Assembly (NCBI GenBank): GCA_001931535.1
Contig: CP016211.1
Span: 7,425,703-7,489,702, forward strand
DNA length: 64,000 nt
Direction: 5' to 3'
Origin: Minicystis rosea
Lineage (GTDB): Bacteria > Myxococcota_A > Polyangia > Polyangiales > Polyangiaceae
The notes below the pieces were generated by a model that was given only the letters and a program-made list of their open reading frames with translations, was not told where the DNA came from and made no database searches. This document shows positions 24,616-33,226 of this stretch, piece after piece (within the stretch, counting starts at the first letter, position 1; each line of letters starts with the position of its first letter). Both the position numbers and the translations under genes were made by a program.

Positions 24616-24658
24616 GGGCGGTGGAACAAGTGACGAGCTTGACTGTCATGGAGGCCGC

Positions 24659-25144
24659 GTGAAGGGAGCCATGGCTGTCGAGAGCTACCGGACCGCGCCG
24701 ATAGAAGGGCCATCGTGCCACATACATTTCCTGGCGCGCGCGACCGAGACCTGTGATCGCTGTGGCGCGCCCGTGTGCGACGTGTGCGCCACGCTGACAG
24801 CTTCCGGCGTCTCCTGCCGGGCGTGCGAACCAAAGATCCGCATCCGGCGGGCACTGATGGCGGTCGGCTTCTTGGCCGCAATTGCCGCTTCCGTGCTCGC
24901 CGTGGTCATGTCTCTCCCCGCGCCGCCGAAGAGGCCGGAGGCCTTGTTGCCGCCGCGCGAGTCCTGCGGTCCGCCCTGGCCGTGCGAGATGTTCATCCCT
25001 TACGGAGCATCGGAGTTCGACTCCCCCGACGCGTCCATCGGTATCCTGGATACCGAATCCTCCTTGGGGGGCGAGCAATGGCCGGGAAGTCACCGCCGTC
25101 GTTCGGCCAGCCGCGATGCTGGCAACGATGCGCGCGCACCGTGA
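24659..25144 (+). CDS. B-box-like zinc protein with one membrane segment
   Basis: About 161 residues from a GTG (an ATG at 24671 is the alternative). The N-terminus holds a B-box-type zinc ligand pattern (CHIHFLARATETCDRCGAPV then CDVCATL...CRAC) and is followed by one hydrophobic helix (ALMAVGFLAAIAASVLAVVM). The remainder is Pro-rich with a Cys pair and ends irregularly in an Arg-rich tail. It may be a late cassette or chromosomal. No attC-like partner was found after it, although a lone GTTGAGC occurs at 25310. Function unknown; the layout suits a membrane-tethered binding domain. Confidence 0.5.
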   Translation: MKGAMAVESYRTAPIEGPSCHIHFLARATETCDRCGAPVCDVCATLTASGVSCRACEPKIRIRRALMAVGFLAAIAASVLAVVMSLPAPPKRPEALLPPRESCGPPWPCEMFIPYGASEFDSPDASIGILDTESSLGGEQWPGSHRRRSASRDAGNDARAP

Positions 25145-25434
25145 CGCGTCGCGATCTACGGGCCCGCACGCGCTCAGGCGCACGCCCACCCGAGCCGGCA
25201 GCGCTTTCCGGGGACGTGACAAGCCCTGCGGGCGTAGCTTGGTCGTGTGGCACCGTTCCCGAGGCCCTCTGAAGCGCAGTAGCCAGATGTCGCGCAAGGG
25301 CCGCCAGCCGTTGAGCGGACACCGAAAGGATCGTGCTGCAGGCCCTCCTTGATATTTGCACCACAGTTCCTCGGACCTGAGCGCGTTCTCCACACGCAGG
25401 GCGATCACCATCATCGTACGGTCGTCCAGGTCCC

Positions 25435-25824
25435 ATGTCCGAAACTCATCCCGCCAAAGACGGGCCCGCCAGAAGTAGCCGTGCCGAATGGAACCGCGGG
25501 TGTCTCGTGGTTGCTGCGATGCTTGCATTGGCGAATTCGCTTGTCGCCGTTGCCGGGGTTCCGAAATTTCTGTTTCGCGCGCCAACGCCAACGCACCGAG
25601 TGCTCGTGTGGGTCAGTCTGAGCCTTGGCCCGCTCTCGGGTTGGCTCGAGGCCTTCGCAAGTAGAAGCGTCGTCGCAGCGTTGCCCACGGTCGGCATCGT
25701 GACGGCGGTGTCGTGCATGCCCCTCGTGGCTGCCATCAGGCTCCGGTCCGTGCCGTTTCTCGCGCTCGCAGGTCTGCTCTGGTTCATCGCGGGCTATCTT
25801 TTCACAATCGCGATATGGGCCTGA
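25435..25824 (+). CDS. Small integral membrane protein (129 aa)
   Basis: After a polar start (MSETHPAKDGPARSSRAEW) there are about four hydrophobic stretches (LVVAAMLALANSLVAVAG, VLVWVSLSLGPLSGWLEAF, VGIVTAVSCMPLVAAI, PFLALAGLLWFIAGYLF), so it should span the inner membrane four times. No family recognised. It is monocistronic between degenerate sequences at the end of the accessory block. Confidence 0.55.
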   Translation: MSETHPAKDGPARSSRAEWNRGCLVVAAMLALANSLVAVAGVPKFLFRAPTPTHRVLVWVSLSLGPLSGWLEAFASRSVVAALPTVGIVTAVSCMPLVAAIRLRSVPFLALAGLLWFIAGYLFTIAIWA

Positions 25825-26175
25825 GGGCGGAACGAGCACGCGGTGCCGCTTAACTGTTGATGGCCACCGAGATCCGCCGGAATTTGACCTCCGCGTCGTG
25901 ACGTCGACGGGGGCGAGGGCGGTCGGGAAGTTCGCCAGCGCGAGCAGCGAGGGTAGAGAGCACCCCCGGGACGTCCGGAGTTGCTGCCCCGATCACGGAT
26001 GGCCAGAGGATGGACAAGTGCACCTAGCCGACGGCCGCGCGGGCACACGGCTCGGGCAGCTCGCGGCGATCGTGCGCGCGTTCGCCGCCGAGTGACGCGT
26101 GTTCGTCGCGCACGGAATGTCAAAACGGCTCGCGCGTGGATGCCTAGCTTCGCCTCTCAGAAAGCGAGGCACAAC
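25825..26175. other. Intergenic region with degenerate IS-like repeat
   Basis: Bases ~25857-25950 (TGTTGATGGCC ... GATCCGCCGGAATTTGACC ... GTCGTGACG ... GAAGTTCGCCAG) resemble 33300-33395, and the GCCGGAATTTGACC part recurs at about 36401. They look like worn copies of the same mobile-element end. No gene seen. Confidence 0.5.
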
Positions 26176-26610
26176 GTGACCCACGAGAACGCGCGCACCA
26201 CCGCCCTGACCACGGAGAGCCTGATCGAAGCCGCCAAGGTGATCCCCGAAGGCAAGCCCTTCTACATGCTCAACCTGCTCCGTTACAAAGAGCGTGCAGA
26301 ATACCCGGAAGGCACGGGGCTCGGGCCGTGCTCCGGCCGCGAGGCGTACCACCGCGGCTACGTGGGCACGTTCATCAAGCTGACGGAGGGGATGCCCGTC
26401 GAGGTCGCCTGGCTCGGCTCGGTGATTGCCGGTCTGGTGGCACCGCCCGGCGAGCGCTGGGATGAGCTCGCGATCGTGCGCTACCCGAGCTTCGCGGCGT
26501 TCCGCTCCTACGTCGAGTCGAACGCCTACGAGACCGAGGCCGTGCCGCATCGGATCGCCGCGCTCGACGACTGGCGCTTGCTCGCCACCGTGAAGCTCGA
26601 TACGCCCTGA
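26176..26610 (+). CDS. DUF1330-like small protein
   Basis: From the GTG at 26176, preceded by GCGAGG, the 144-residue product reads FYMLNLLRYKERAEYPEGTG, then VAWLGSVIAGLVAP, ELAIVRYPSFAAFRSYVES and a C-terminal segment, the dimeric alpha/beta ferredoxin-like pattern of DUF1330/ABM-type proteins. An upstream ATG at 26140 is possible. It lies 7 nt before the AraC-family gene and is very likely co-transcribed with it. Function unknown. Confidence 0.6.
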   Translation: MTHENARTTALTTESLIEAAKVIPEGKPFYMLNLLRYKERAEYPEGTGLGPCSGREAYHRGYVGTFIKLTEGMPVEVAWLGSVIAGLVAPPGERWDELAIVRYPSFAAFRSYVESNAYETEAVPHRIAALDDWRLLATVKLDTP

Positions 26611-26617
26611 GGTTGTC

Positions 26618-27496
26618 GTGGAGTACCTGCGCCAAGTCCGCAAGGGCATCGACTACATCGAGGCCCACCTCGACTCCGAGATCGACCTCGCGGACGTGGC
26701 GCGCCACGCCGGCATCAGCCAGTGGCACTTCCAGCGCATCTTCAAGGCGCTGACCAACGAGACCTTGATGACGTACGTGCGCTCGCGCCGCTTCGCGCGG
26801 GCGCTCGACGCACTGGCCCACACCGACGAGCGCATCCTCGAGATCGCCTTCGCCGCCGGCTTCGACTCGCAGGAGGCCTTCACCAGAGCCTTCAAGAAGG
26901 CCTTCGGCGTGACCCCAGCGCGCTACCGCAAATCCCACCAGAGCATCCCCTTCTTGCGCAAGGTGCGTTTCGACGAGGACTACCTGCGGCACCTGCACGG
27001 CGGCGTGTCGCTCGAGCCCGAGGTGTGCGTGCAACCCGCACGCGTCATGGTGGGCCTCTCGACCCGGTTCTTCGGCAGCGACTCCGAGAAGAACAACTTC
27101 GGCACCAAGCTGCCCGCGCTGTGGGGCGCGTTCATGCCGCGCCTGCCCGAGATCGCACGCCGGCACGCCCCCACGGGGTACGGTGTCATCCAGCAGGTGG
27201 GCGCGCACAGCGACGAGCTCGAGTACCTGGCGGCGATCGAGGTCGCGCCCGACGCCGTGGTGCCACGCGGCATGGTGCGCTTCGAGCTGCCCGAAGCACG
27301 CTACGCCACCTTCCGGCACCGGGGCCATCTGCAGCAGCTCGATCAGACGGTAAATTACATCTATTCGAGCTGGCTGGTGCGCTCGGGCCTGCGGCACACG
27401 TACGGCCCGGACGTGGAGGTGTACGGCCCCGGGTACCACCACGATTCGGCGGACTCGGAGGTGCTCTATGCCATCCCGGTCACGCCCGGCGCGTAG
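26618..27496 (+). CDS. AraC-family regulator with GyrI-like ligand domain
   Basis: 292 residues from a GTG. The N-terminal ~100 residues are two AraC-type helix-turn-helices (LADVARHAGISQWHFQRIFK and ILEIAFAAGFDSQEAFTRAF followed by GVTPARYRK). The C-terminal ~150 residues (QPARVMVGLSTRF ... ARYATFRHRGHLQQ) resemble the GyrI-like multidrug-binding fold of Rob/SoxS relatives. It probably senses small hydrophobic compounds and activates nearby detoxification genes. Its 3' end overlaps the convergent SDR gene by 31 nt. Confidence 0.85.
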   Translation: MEYLRQVRKGIDYIEAHLDSEIDLADVARHAGISQWHFQRIFKALTNETLMTYVRSRRFARALDALAHTDERILEIAFAAGFDSQEAFTRAFKKAFGVTPARYRKSHQSIPFLRKVRFDEDYLRHLHGGVSLEPEVCVQPARVMVGLSTRFFGSDSEKNNFGTKLPALWGAFMPRLPEIARRHAPTGYGVIQQVGAHSDELEYLAAIEVAPDAVVPRGMVRFELPEARYATFRHRGHLQQLDQTVNYIYSSWLVRSGLRHTYGPDVEVYGPGYHHDSADSEVLYAIPVTPGA

Positions 27497-28209
27497 GGCG
27501 TCCAATCGCCATGTCGGGAGGGAGGTGGAGCTGCGAGCGAGGCGCGGTCCACAGAGCTCGTGACGCGCATGCCCCCCTTCATCGCGCTCGGCTCACCGGA
27601 GAGGTACGTGCGCGTCCTCGGCCCGCTCGCGAGCATCGGCGGCAGCAGGATCGTAGGCTGAATGAGCCCTTCGTCGCGCGCACGCGCCACCTCGGCGAGT
27701 TGCTTCTCGAAGTCCGCATGAGGCTTGGCCCAGAACGTCCGCTTCGCGAGGCCGACCAGCGCTCGCGCGAAGAGCCCCTCGATGTAGGGTTGGGACGGGC
27801 CGAGGCCCCACGAGGCGATGCTGAGGAACGGGAGCGCGCGCGGGGCTCCCAGCGCTCGCACCGCACGCAGCAGGCCACGGGTGCCTGTCGACACCGCCGT
27901 GTAGGGTGCGGCCTCGGAAGCGAGCATTGACACGAGAACGTCCGGCGGGACCTCCCGTACCGCGCGCAGCACCGCATCGTCGTCGTGCAGCTCCCCGTGC
28001 ACCGCGTGAAGCCCGCCGTGCGTGAGTACCTCGTCGGGCAGCTTCGAGGGGTTGCGAACGAACGCCGTCACGAAGTGGCCGCGTTCGAGGGCCTGAGCCA
28101 CGAACGGCGCCCCCGTGCGCCCGCTGGCGCCGAGAACGAAGAAGCGGAGGCGATGGCTCGCGAGGCCGTCCAGCGCCCGCGCGGCGGTGGCTCCGAGGGC
28201 GTCACGCAT
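27466..28209 (-). CDS. NAD(P)-binding SDR/NmrA-like protein
   Basis: 247 residues with an N-terminal Rossmann signature RFFVLGASGRTGAPFVAQAL (GxSGxxG at about 27-33), followed by FVRNPSKLPDEV and the short alternating beta/alpha segments of atypical short-chain dehydrogenases. These are usually NAD(P)-dependent reductases or redox sensors. It overlaps the upstream membrane-protein frame by 8 nt (same transcript) and the AraC gene convergently. The last residues fall in the overlap and may vary. Confidence 0.7.
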   Translation of the reverse strand: MRDALGATAARALDGLASHRLRFFVLGASGRTGAPFVAQALERGHFVTAFVRNPSKLPDEVLTHGGLHAVHGELHDDDAVLRAVREVPPDVLVSMLASEAAPYTAVSTGTRGLLRAVRALGAPRALPFLSIASWGLGPSQPYIEGLFARALVGLAKRTFWAKPHADFEKQLAEVARARDEGLIQPTILLPPMLASGPRTRTYLSGEPSAMKGGMRVTSSVDRASLAAPPPSRHGDWTPYAPGVTGMA

Positions 28210-28620
28210 CGGGCTTCACTCCCGCCTTGCGTCGATCCCAGAGGCTCGCGGTGCCGACGAGCGCCGCGCCGATCCACTCCCATGCAGCAGCGCCCATGAA
28301 CGCGCTGGGGCCCTTGCCGCTGAGCGCCAGCGTCGCGAGCCCGGCGCCCATGAGGGTACGCGCCGCCACTGCCCAAACGGAGAAGCCGGGCCACCTCTTC
28401 GCGACCCCGACCAAGTAGAGGAGAGCCGTGTTGATGGTGGCGAGCGAGGTGATCACGAGGAGCGTCACCGTGTGATCGTCGGGCGACCGCTCGGCGACGG
28501 CCGGAAAGCCCATCATGCCAGCCTGACGCTCGGGTTGATGAGCCCGAACACGCCCATCACGAGCGCGAAAGCACCCAGGGCGGAGATGACCCACTTCGAG
28601 ACTGAGAGGGAAGCTCTCAT
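28202..28620 (-). pseudogene. Small membrane protein split into two frames
   Basis: From the ATG at 28620 a 35-residue frame (KWVISALGAFALVMGVFGLI then NPSVRLA, stop 28513) is followed by a second frame starting at ATG 28516 (MMGFPAVAERSPDDH ...) that runs to 28202. Read together they make one ~139-residue protein with four hydrophobic stretches, as if a single base were lost at the join. The ATGATG overlap would also permit coupled translation of two pieces. Divergent from the TetR gene and upstream of the SDR gene, so probably the first gene of its transcript. Confidence 0.55.
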
Positions 28621-28635
28621 TGTGCTTCTCCACAA

Positions 28636-28699
28636 GTAAACAGTTGGTGACTTGACTCGGAGATAGGCACGGGTATCCTGCAAGTCAACAGGTGTTTAC
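28636..28699. promoter_or_regulatory. Overlapping divergent promoters with inverted-repeat operator
   Basis: The left half GTAAACAGTTGGTGACTTG (28636-28654) and right half CAAGTCAACAGGTGTTTAC (28681-28699) are near-perfect inverted copies. Rightward, TTGACT (28652-28657) and TATCCT (28674-28679) are 16 bp apart. Leftward, TTGACT (complement of 28683-28688) and TATCTC (complement of 28660-28665) are 17 bp apart. The TetR protein beside it would be expected to bind the repeats and shut both promoters. Confidence 0.7.
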
Positions 28700-29278
28700 A
28701 TGACTGCCTCTACCGAGCCAGAAGCGGAGCGACTGCGAGATCGGGAGCGCACCCGCGCGCGGATCATGGAGTCCGCGAAGGTGGCGTTCTCGAAGCTCGG
28801 GTACGCCAAGGCCAGCATCCGCGACATCGCAGCGGACGCCGGAATCACGGCCGCGCTGGTGGTGCGTTACTTCGGGTCCAAAGAGAAGCTCTTCGACCAG
28901 GCGGTCGCCGAGGCGTTCGACCTCGGGGAAACGTTCGCCACGACGGATCGCGGCAAGCTTGGCGAGGCAATCGCAGCGCAGCTGTTCTCGGCGCAGCAGG
29001 ACGTCGATCTGACGGCCATGATGCTCCTCGCCGCGACCGATCCTTCGGTCAACGCGCGCGCCCGCCGCCTCGCGCACGCGCGGATGCTTCAGCCGATGGC
29101 CAAGCTGATCGGCGGGCCCGGCGCGGAGCGGCGCGCCGCGATGATCCTCTCGGTGGCGACGGGGATCTGGTTCTACCGCTTCAAGCTCCCCCTGAAGCCT
29201 CTCTCGGGGCGCGTCGACGCGGGGTTCGTGAGCGAGGTGGCGAGCGTTCTTCAGCGCCTGATCGACGGCGCCGACTGA
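28700..29278 (+). CDS. TetR-family repressor
   Basis: 192 residues. The N-terminal HTH is clear: ARIMESAKVAFSKLGYAKAS then IRDIAADAGITAALVVRYFG with SKEKLF, the standard TetR signature. The rest is the helical ligand-binding and dimer domain. The ATG lies directly after the right half of the inverted-repeat operator, ~20 nt below its own -10 box, so autorepression is likely. The likely targets are itself and the divergent membrane-protein/SDR genes. Ligand unknown. Confidence 0.85.
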   Translation: MTASTEPEAERLRDRERTRARIMESAKVAFSKLGYAKASIRDIAADAGITAALVVRYFGSKEKLFDQAVAEAFDLGETFATTDRGKLGEAIAAQLFSAQQDVDLTAMMLLAATDPSVNARARRLAHARMLQPMAKLIGGPGAERRAAMILSVATGIWFYRFKLPLKPLSGRVDAGFVSEVASVLQRLIDGAD

Positions 29279-30122
29279 CGACGTGGCGGGTTTGCCCATG
29301 AGTCCTGAGCACCCGTGGATCAGGTTGCGCAGACGCACGACCTTGTCGTGATCGACGAAGCGCGACACCAGACGCCTCGCCGTGTTGAGTGAGGCGGGCG
29401 GCGTGACGCGGAGAGCCTTCTCACCTCCTCCGGCATCGGTGAAGTTCACCAGCCGCGTTCTTCACCGGTGAACTTCACCGGCACCGCCAGCGTTCTTCAA
29501 CGGTGAACTTCACCGAATTCAGGCGGGGCGTGGAGATCATCAACAGTCGGGCGGCTCGGCCGTGAGGTCGATCATCGCCAGGGCTACGTCACGACGGGGC
29601 GGCGCGGGGTATTACCTCGCGGCCGCCGCATCCCCAGCGAGATGCTTTGCCGAGCGTGGACGGCAAGCAACGGCGCTCGCTTCGACAAGCACTCTTTCCC
29701 CATCGATCTCCGCAGCGACCGGCTTTCACGAGATCGAGGCCCGGCAGCTCCCGGCGCTGTTCGAGCAAGTCGTTACCGAGACGCAAAGCTTTCCGTCGGC
29801 GAAGAGAAGATGATTCGCGCGCGACGGAGGTTCATTGATGCGGCGCCAGTTCACCGTCACGGGCAAAGCCGTATCTAAGGATGACCGTTGCCCGTTCCAG
29901 TACGCCCGAACCCGGAAGCTGCTCGAGCTACCTGTACTCGGCGAGCACTTCGCTCACGCGAGCATCCTCGATCACGGGGAGGACGTGCTCCCCAAAGTAC
30001 GCTGTCCAGTAAGCGCGCGCATTCGCTGTCGCTACGTCGACATGCACGAGCGCAAAGCCGGCACGAGGTCGACGCATCGGAAGATGCTTCGCAACCTTTG
30101 GCATGTCCATCGATAAGCTCGC
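29279..30122. other. Degenerate region with short palindromic repeat R1
   Basis: No intact gene. Bases 29431-29520 contain several copies of GGTGAACTTCACC-type palindromes, the reverse-orientation relative of sequences at 36653-36720 and 38511-38610. Between ~29562 and 30110 small frames exist on both strands (one 60-codon reverse frame ends at 29928 with AYWTAYFGEHVLPVIEDARV) but none has a ribosome site or a family I recognise. Likely debris of past insertions. Confidence 0.45.
29431..29520 (-). repeat. Short palindromic repeat cluster R1
   Basis: Four GGTGAA(C/G)TTCACC-like palindromes with CCGCGTTCTTC-type spacers. Reverse-complement relative of R2 and R3. Origin is probably an insertion-sequence end. 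Confidence 0.6.
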
Positions 30123-30524
30123 TCAGCACGTCGCGTCGAAGGCGAGACGGGCGTTCTTGATCGCCTCGTGACTGCGATTGGCCCAGTCGGCGAGGGCCCG
30201 CAGAGGCTCGAGAATCGTCTCGCCGAGCGGCGTCAGCCGGTACTCGACGCTCGGCGGCTTCGTCGGGAACACGGTGCGTGCGATGAGGCCGTCGCGCTCG
30301 AGATCCCGAAGCGTCTGCGTCAGCATGCGCTTCGAGATGTCGGGGATCGCGCGCCGAACCTCGCTGAAGCGGCGCGGCCCGTCCGCGAGCGTGACGAGAA
30401 CGAGCGTCGACCACTTGTCGCCGATGCGGTCGAGCACGTCGCGCACTGGGCACTGCGGGTCGACCGTCCAACCCTTGCGGCGCTCGGGTTCAGAGGCGGT
30501 TACTTCGAGGTCACCCTGTCCCAA
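30123..30524 (-). CDS. HxlR-family transcriptional regulator (YtfH-like)
   Basis: 133 residues starting at TTG 30524 with AAGGAGG about 8 nt upstream. The motif order is that of HxlR winged helices: CPVRDVLDRIGDKWSTLVLV, RRFSEVRRAIPDISKRMLTQ, TLRDLERDGLIAR, PPSVEYRLTPLGETILEPL. The early Cys (before PVRDVL) is the conserved redox-sensitive Cys of HxlR/QorR-type sensors. It is divergent from an NmrA-like quinone-reductase-type gene, the same pairing as ytfH-qorB in enterobacteria, so it probably controls that gene in response to electrophiles. Confidence 0.85.
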   Translation of the reverse strand: MGQGDLEVTASEPERRKGWTVDPQCPVRDVLDRIGDKWSTLVLVTLADGPRRFSEVRRAIPDISKRMLTQTLRDLERDGLIARTVFPTKPPSVEYRLTPLGETILEPLRALADWANRSHEAIKNARLAFDATC

Positions 30525-30613
30525 AATCCTGCCTCCTTCACGCCGCCCGGGTCGTGCGTAGGTTTCCCGCGCGTTCCGAAATCTTAGCCCCGGGACGCAG
30601 GAGGATGAAGACC

Positions 30614-31501
30614 ATGGCCCTTACGCCAACCCTGTTCGTCACGGGGGCAACCGGTGCGCTCGGCAAGCTCGTCATCGACGCGCTCCTCGAGACGGTCCCA
30701 GCGAGCTCGATCCTCGCGGGCGTGCGCGACCTCGACAAGCACGAAAAGGCGGCGGCGGCATTTCGCGCGAGGGATATCGAGGCTCGCGTCGCCGATTACA
30801 CGCGACCAGAGACGCTGGAACGCGCGTTCCGCGGCGTCGATCGGCTGCTTCTCATCTCGAGCAGCGAGAACGGCAAGCGGAAGAGGCAGCATCGAAACGT
30901 GATCGAAGCCGCGCGAGGTGCTGGGGTGAAGCTCATCGCCTACACCAGCATTCTCCACGCGGACACCACGCCGCTGATGCTCGCGGAAGAGCATCGCGAC
31001 GCGGAGGCGGCGCTGCGGGAGTCGGGCGTGCCGTTCGTGCTGCTGCGAAACGGCTGGTACACGGAGGTGTACACGTGGCGGCTTCCCGCGGCGCTCGCGC
31101 GTGGTGTGCTCGCTGGCGCGGCGGGCGATGGGCGCATCTCTTCGGCGGCGCGCGCCGATTACGCGCGCGCGGCGGCGACGGTGTTGACCGGAGACGACCA
31201 TGCGGGACGCATCTACGAGCTCGCGGGCGACGCATCGTTCACGCTGGCGGACCTGGTGGCGGTCGTCCGCGAAGCGTCGGGAAAGCCGATGGTCTATCAG
31301 GACATGTCGCCGGAAGCATTTCGGTCCGCAGCGATACAGGCGGGCCTCCCGGAGATGGTCGCGACGATCCTGTCCGACACGGATGCGGGGGTCGCACGAG
31401 GCGCGCTCTTCGAAGACGGCGGCGCGCTTCGCCGGCTCATCGGTCGCCCGACGACGCCGTTCCGGCAAACGATCACGGATTTCGTTCGCGCAGGCTCGTG
31501 A
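30614..31501 (+). CDS. NmrA-like SDR, QorB/YtfG-type quinone reductase
   Basis: 295 residues. The N-terminal LFVTGATGALGKLVIDALL gives the NAD(P)-binding GxxGxxG. ARVADYTRPETLERAFRGVD and DRLLLISSSE, then KLIAYTSILHADTT and RNGWYTEVY follow the QorB/YtfG order. The enzyme would reduce quinones with NADPH. The start at 30614 lies 9 nt after AGGAGG; the ATG at 30605 touches the ribosome site and is unlikely. Divergent HxlR regulator supports the assignment. Confidence 0.8.
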   Translation: MALTPTLFVTGATGALGKLVIDALLETVPASSILAGVRDLDKHEKAAAAFRARDIEARVADYTRPETLERAFRGVDRLLLISSSENGKRKRQHRNVIEAARGAGVKLIAYTSILHADTTPLMLAEEHRDAEAALRESGVPFVLLRNGWYTEVYTWRLPAALARGVLAGAAGDGRISSAARADYARAAATVLTGDDHAGRIYELAGDASFTLADLVAVVREASGKPMVYQDMSPEAFRSAAIQAGLPEMVATILSDTDAGVARGALFEDGGALRRLIGRPTTPFRQTITDFVRAGS

Positions 31502-31515
31502 CGCCATACCGACGG

Positions 31516-31653
31516 CTAGCGATCCGTCGTCAGCACCATCCGGCCGGTCGTCGCGCCCGACATCATTCGCACGTAGGCGGCATCGATGTCCTTCAACGGT
31601 CTCTGTTCGGTGATCGGACGGATGCCGGTGAGCGCTTCGTCTACCCGCACTCA
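31516..31653 (-). pseudogene. 3' fragment of a zinc-type alcohol dehydrogenase/quinone oxidoreductase gene
   Basis: The reverse strand reads RVDEALTGIRPITEQRPLKD, then AAYVRMMSGATTGRMVLTTD and a stop, the usual C-terminal end of an MDR-family oxidoreductase (TGRMVL). No catalytic part remains. It is apparently a leftover beside the QorB-like gene. Confidence 0.5.
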
Positions 31654-32247
31654 CGACGACCTGGCGGCGGGCAGGTCACCCGTGGCCGGCTGTCGCCCGA
31701 GGAAGGACTTCCCATCCCAGCCAAAGACCTGCGGATCACCCCGTCGCCGCGCAGGGAGCTCCGGCGGATCTGTATCGATCGTGGTGACCTTGCACTCGCC
31801 AAGCCGCGCGGGCTCCTCCAGGAAGGCAGAAGCGAACGCACCACAGACCTCGTCCGGCGAGGAGCCGGCCGCGCACTCGACGTGGCAGGCGATCTTCGAT
31901 GCGTCGCCGTGGACCATGAGGAAGGCGACCGGTGCGAGGTCAGCGGTGAAGGCGATGAATCGGAGGTAAACCCCTCCGCCGTCGTTGTGCAGGACGTCGT
32001 TCCAGCCGAAGGGAAACCGCCCCCGCGCCAGGTGCGCGAGCCGCGCGAGGAACCAGGAGAGCACGGGTGCCGCGCCAAGGGCTGGCAGCTTGCCGGCGGG
32101 CTCGAAGAGAGGCGTCAGATCGCGTGCCTGCGGCGTCGCCCCTGAGAAGTGCGACTCGCTCCGAATGTCGTCCACCACAAAGGCGAGACTGCCGTGGCCG
32201 AAGATGCCACCCATCGCGTCACTGCGCCGGCTCATGCACCGCAACAA
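31651..32247 (-). CDS. Hypothetical protein, possibly truncated (about 198 aa)
   Basis: The frame reads HGSLAFVVDDIRSESHFSG, GKLPALGAAPVLSWFLARLA and PVAFLMVHGDASKIACHVEC, compositionally normal for a soluble protein, with no motif I know. Neither end is convincing: the start is a TTG without a clear ribosome site (an ATG near 32214 is an alternative) and the C-terminus ends in low-complexity residues next to the oxidoreductase fragment. Treat as a possible gene remnant. Confidence 0.35.
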   Translation of the reverse strand: MLRCMSRRSDAMGGIFGHGSLAFVVDDIRSESHFSGATPQARDLTPLFEPAGKLPALGAAPVLSWFLARLAHLARGRFPFGWNDVLHNDGGGVYLRFIAFTADLAPVAFLMVHGDASKIACHVECAAGSSPDEVCGAFASAFLEEPARLGECKVTTIDTDPPELPARRRGDPQVFGWDGKSFLGRQPATGDLPAARSS

Positions 32248-32704
32248 GTACCACGCCGCGCCTCCGCCATCGATGAGGCGCTGGACCTCAGGAGAGCGCC
32301 GCGCAGAAGAAGATGCTTTTCACCGAGACGGTCGAGCACCGCGTGCCCGAGGCCGCGTGAGCCTGTCGGACGTGCGGTCCCGACACGCTCGAGCCACTTG
32401 GAGCCGGCAACGAGAGCGTCGAATTCGAGTACGTTGCCAGCTTCTTTCGGCGGCGCGTGCACCGGCGCGAGCCGCTGGCCTGCACGGCATGCACCCATAT
32501 CGTCACTGCGCCTGCTCGCTTCGCTGCGCGCGGCTCCGTCTCATTGCCGATCTCCTCTCTCACCTACCTGTCGTGTTGGACCGTTTCATCGGACCGGTTG
32601 GGATTGCGTGAAATCCTTTGGCGGGCGAAGGGCACGACCGCGGCTCGGACACTGTACGATTCGAGCCCATGCGCTTGCTTCCCTTCCGGGCTAGGAGGGG
32701 CCGT
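32248..32704. other. Intergenic region, nothing recognised
   Basis: About 457 bp. Reverse-strand frames are Arg/Ala rich without motifs. The ribosome site AGGAGGGG at about 32691-32698 belongs to the next gene. No repeats noted. Confidence 0.35.
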
Positions 32705-33226
32705 ATGAACATTCGCTATGCGGTTCTTGGTTGCTGTTTCCTTACCGCTCTCATCGGTGCGTGTGGCGGGGACTCGAACGACGGCTCGGGCGGCGGGAGC
32801 TCGTCAGGCAAACCGTCGTGCGCCGACGTCTGCGCGGCCATCGAAAAGCAGTGCGGGCAGGTGCCCCCGAATTGCAGCGATGCCTGCGCGATGCTGTCGG
32901 ACGAGGCCAAGGCGTGCGTCGCGAGCGCGAGCTCGTGCGCAGCCATCGACGACTGCGGGAGCAGCACCGCGGGCAGCGGAGGCAAGAGCTCGTCGAGCAG
33001 CAGCAGCTCGTCGAGCGCGAGCAGCGGAACGGGGGGCTCGAGTGGTGATGTTTGCGCGGCCTGCCAATCGGACGAGTTCTGCGTGAAAAGCTCGTCGGTC
33101 GAGTCCGAGATCGGTTGCATCGGTCTCCCGTTCGATTGCAACGACGGGCTTTGCCAGTGCCTGACCGCGAAGGGGTGTTCGATGGGCGGCAAGACGTGCG
33201 AAGGCAGCATCGTCGAATGCCTCTGA
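32705..33226 (+). CDS. Cys-rich lipoprotein with Ser-rich linker
   Basis: 173 residues. The signal peptide ends FLTALIGAC (Cys 20), followed by DSNDGSGGGSSS. The mature protein has two Cys-rich parts (SCADVCAAIEKQCGQVPPNC and CAACQSDEFCVKSS) separated by a linker of more than ten Ser, a style common in myxobacterial surface lipoproteins. AGGAGGGG sits 7 nt before the ATG. No partner gene is obvious. Function unknown. Confidence 0.75.
   Translation: MNIRYAVLGCCFLTALIGACGGDSNDGSGGGSSSGKPSCADVCAAIEKQCGQVPPNCSDACAMLSDEAKACVASASSCAAIDDCGSSTAGSGGKSSSSSSSSSSASSGTGGSSGDVCAACQSDEFCVKSSSVESEIGCIGLPFDCNDGLCQCLTAKGCSMGGKTCEGSIVECL

Noticed and set aside
12934..25144. An integron integrase gene inside the array
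   Set aside because: No frame shows the tyrosine-recombinase R..H..R/Y pattern. The serine recombinase at 40.6-42.3 kb is a different family and too far away.
25310..25316. GTTGAGC core as another attC site after the B-box-like gene
   Set aside because: No matching left box or paired arm is found upstream, so a lone core is not enough.
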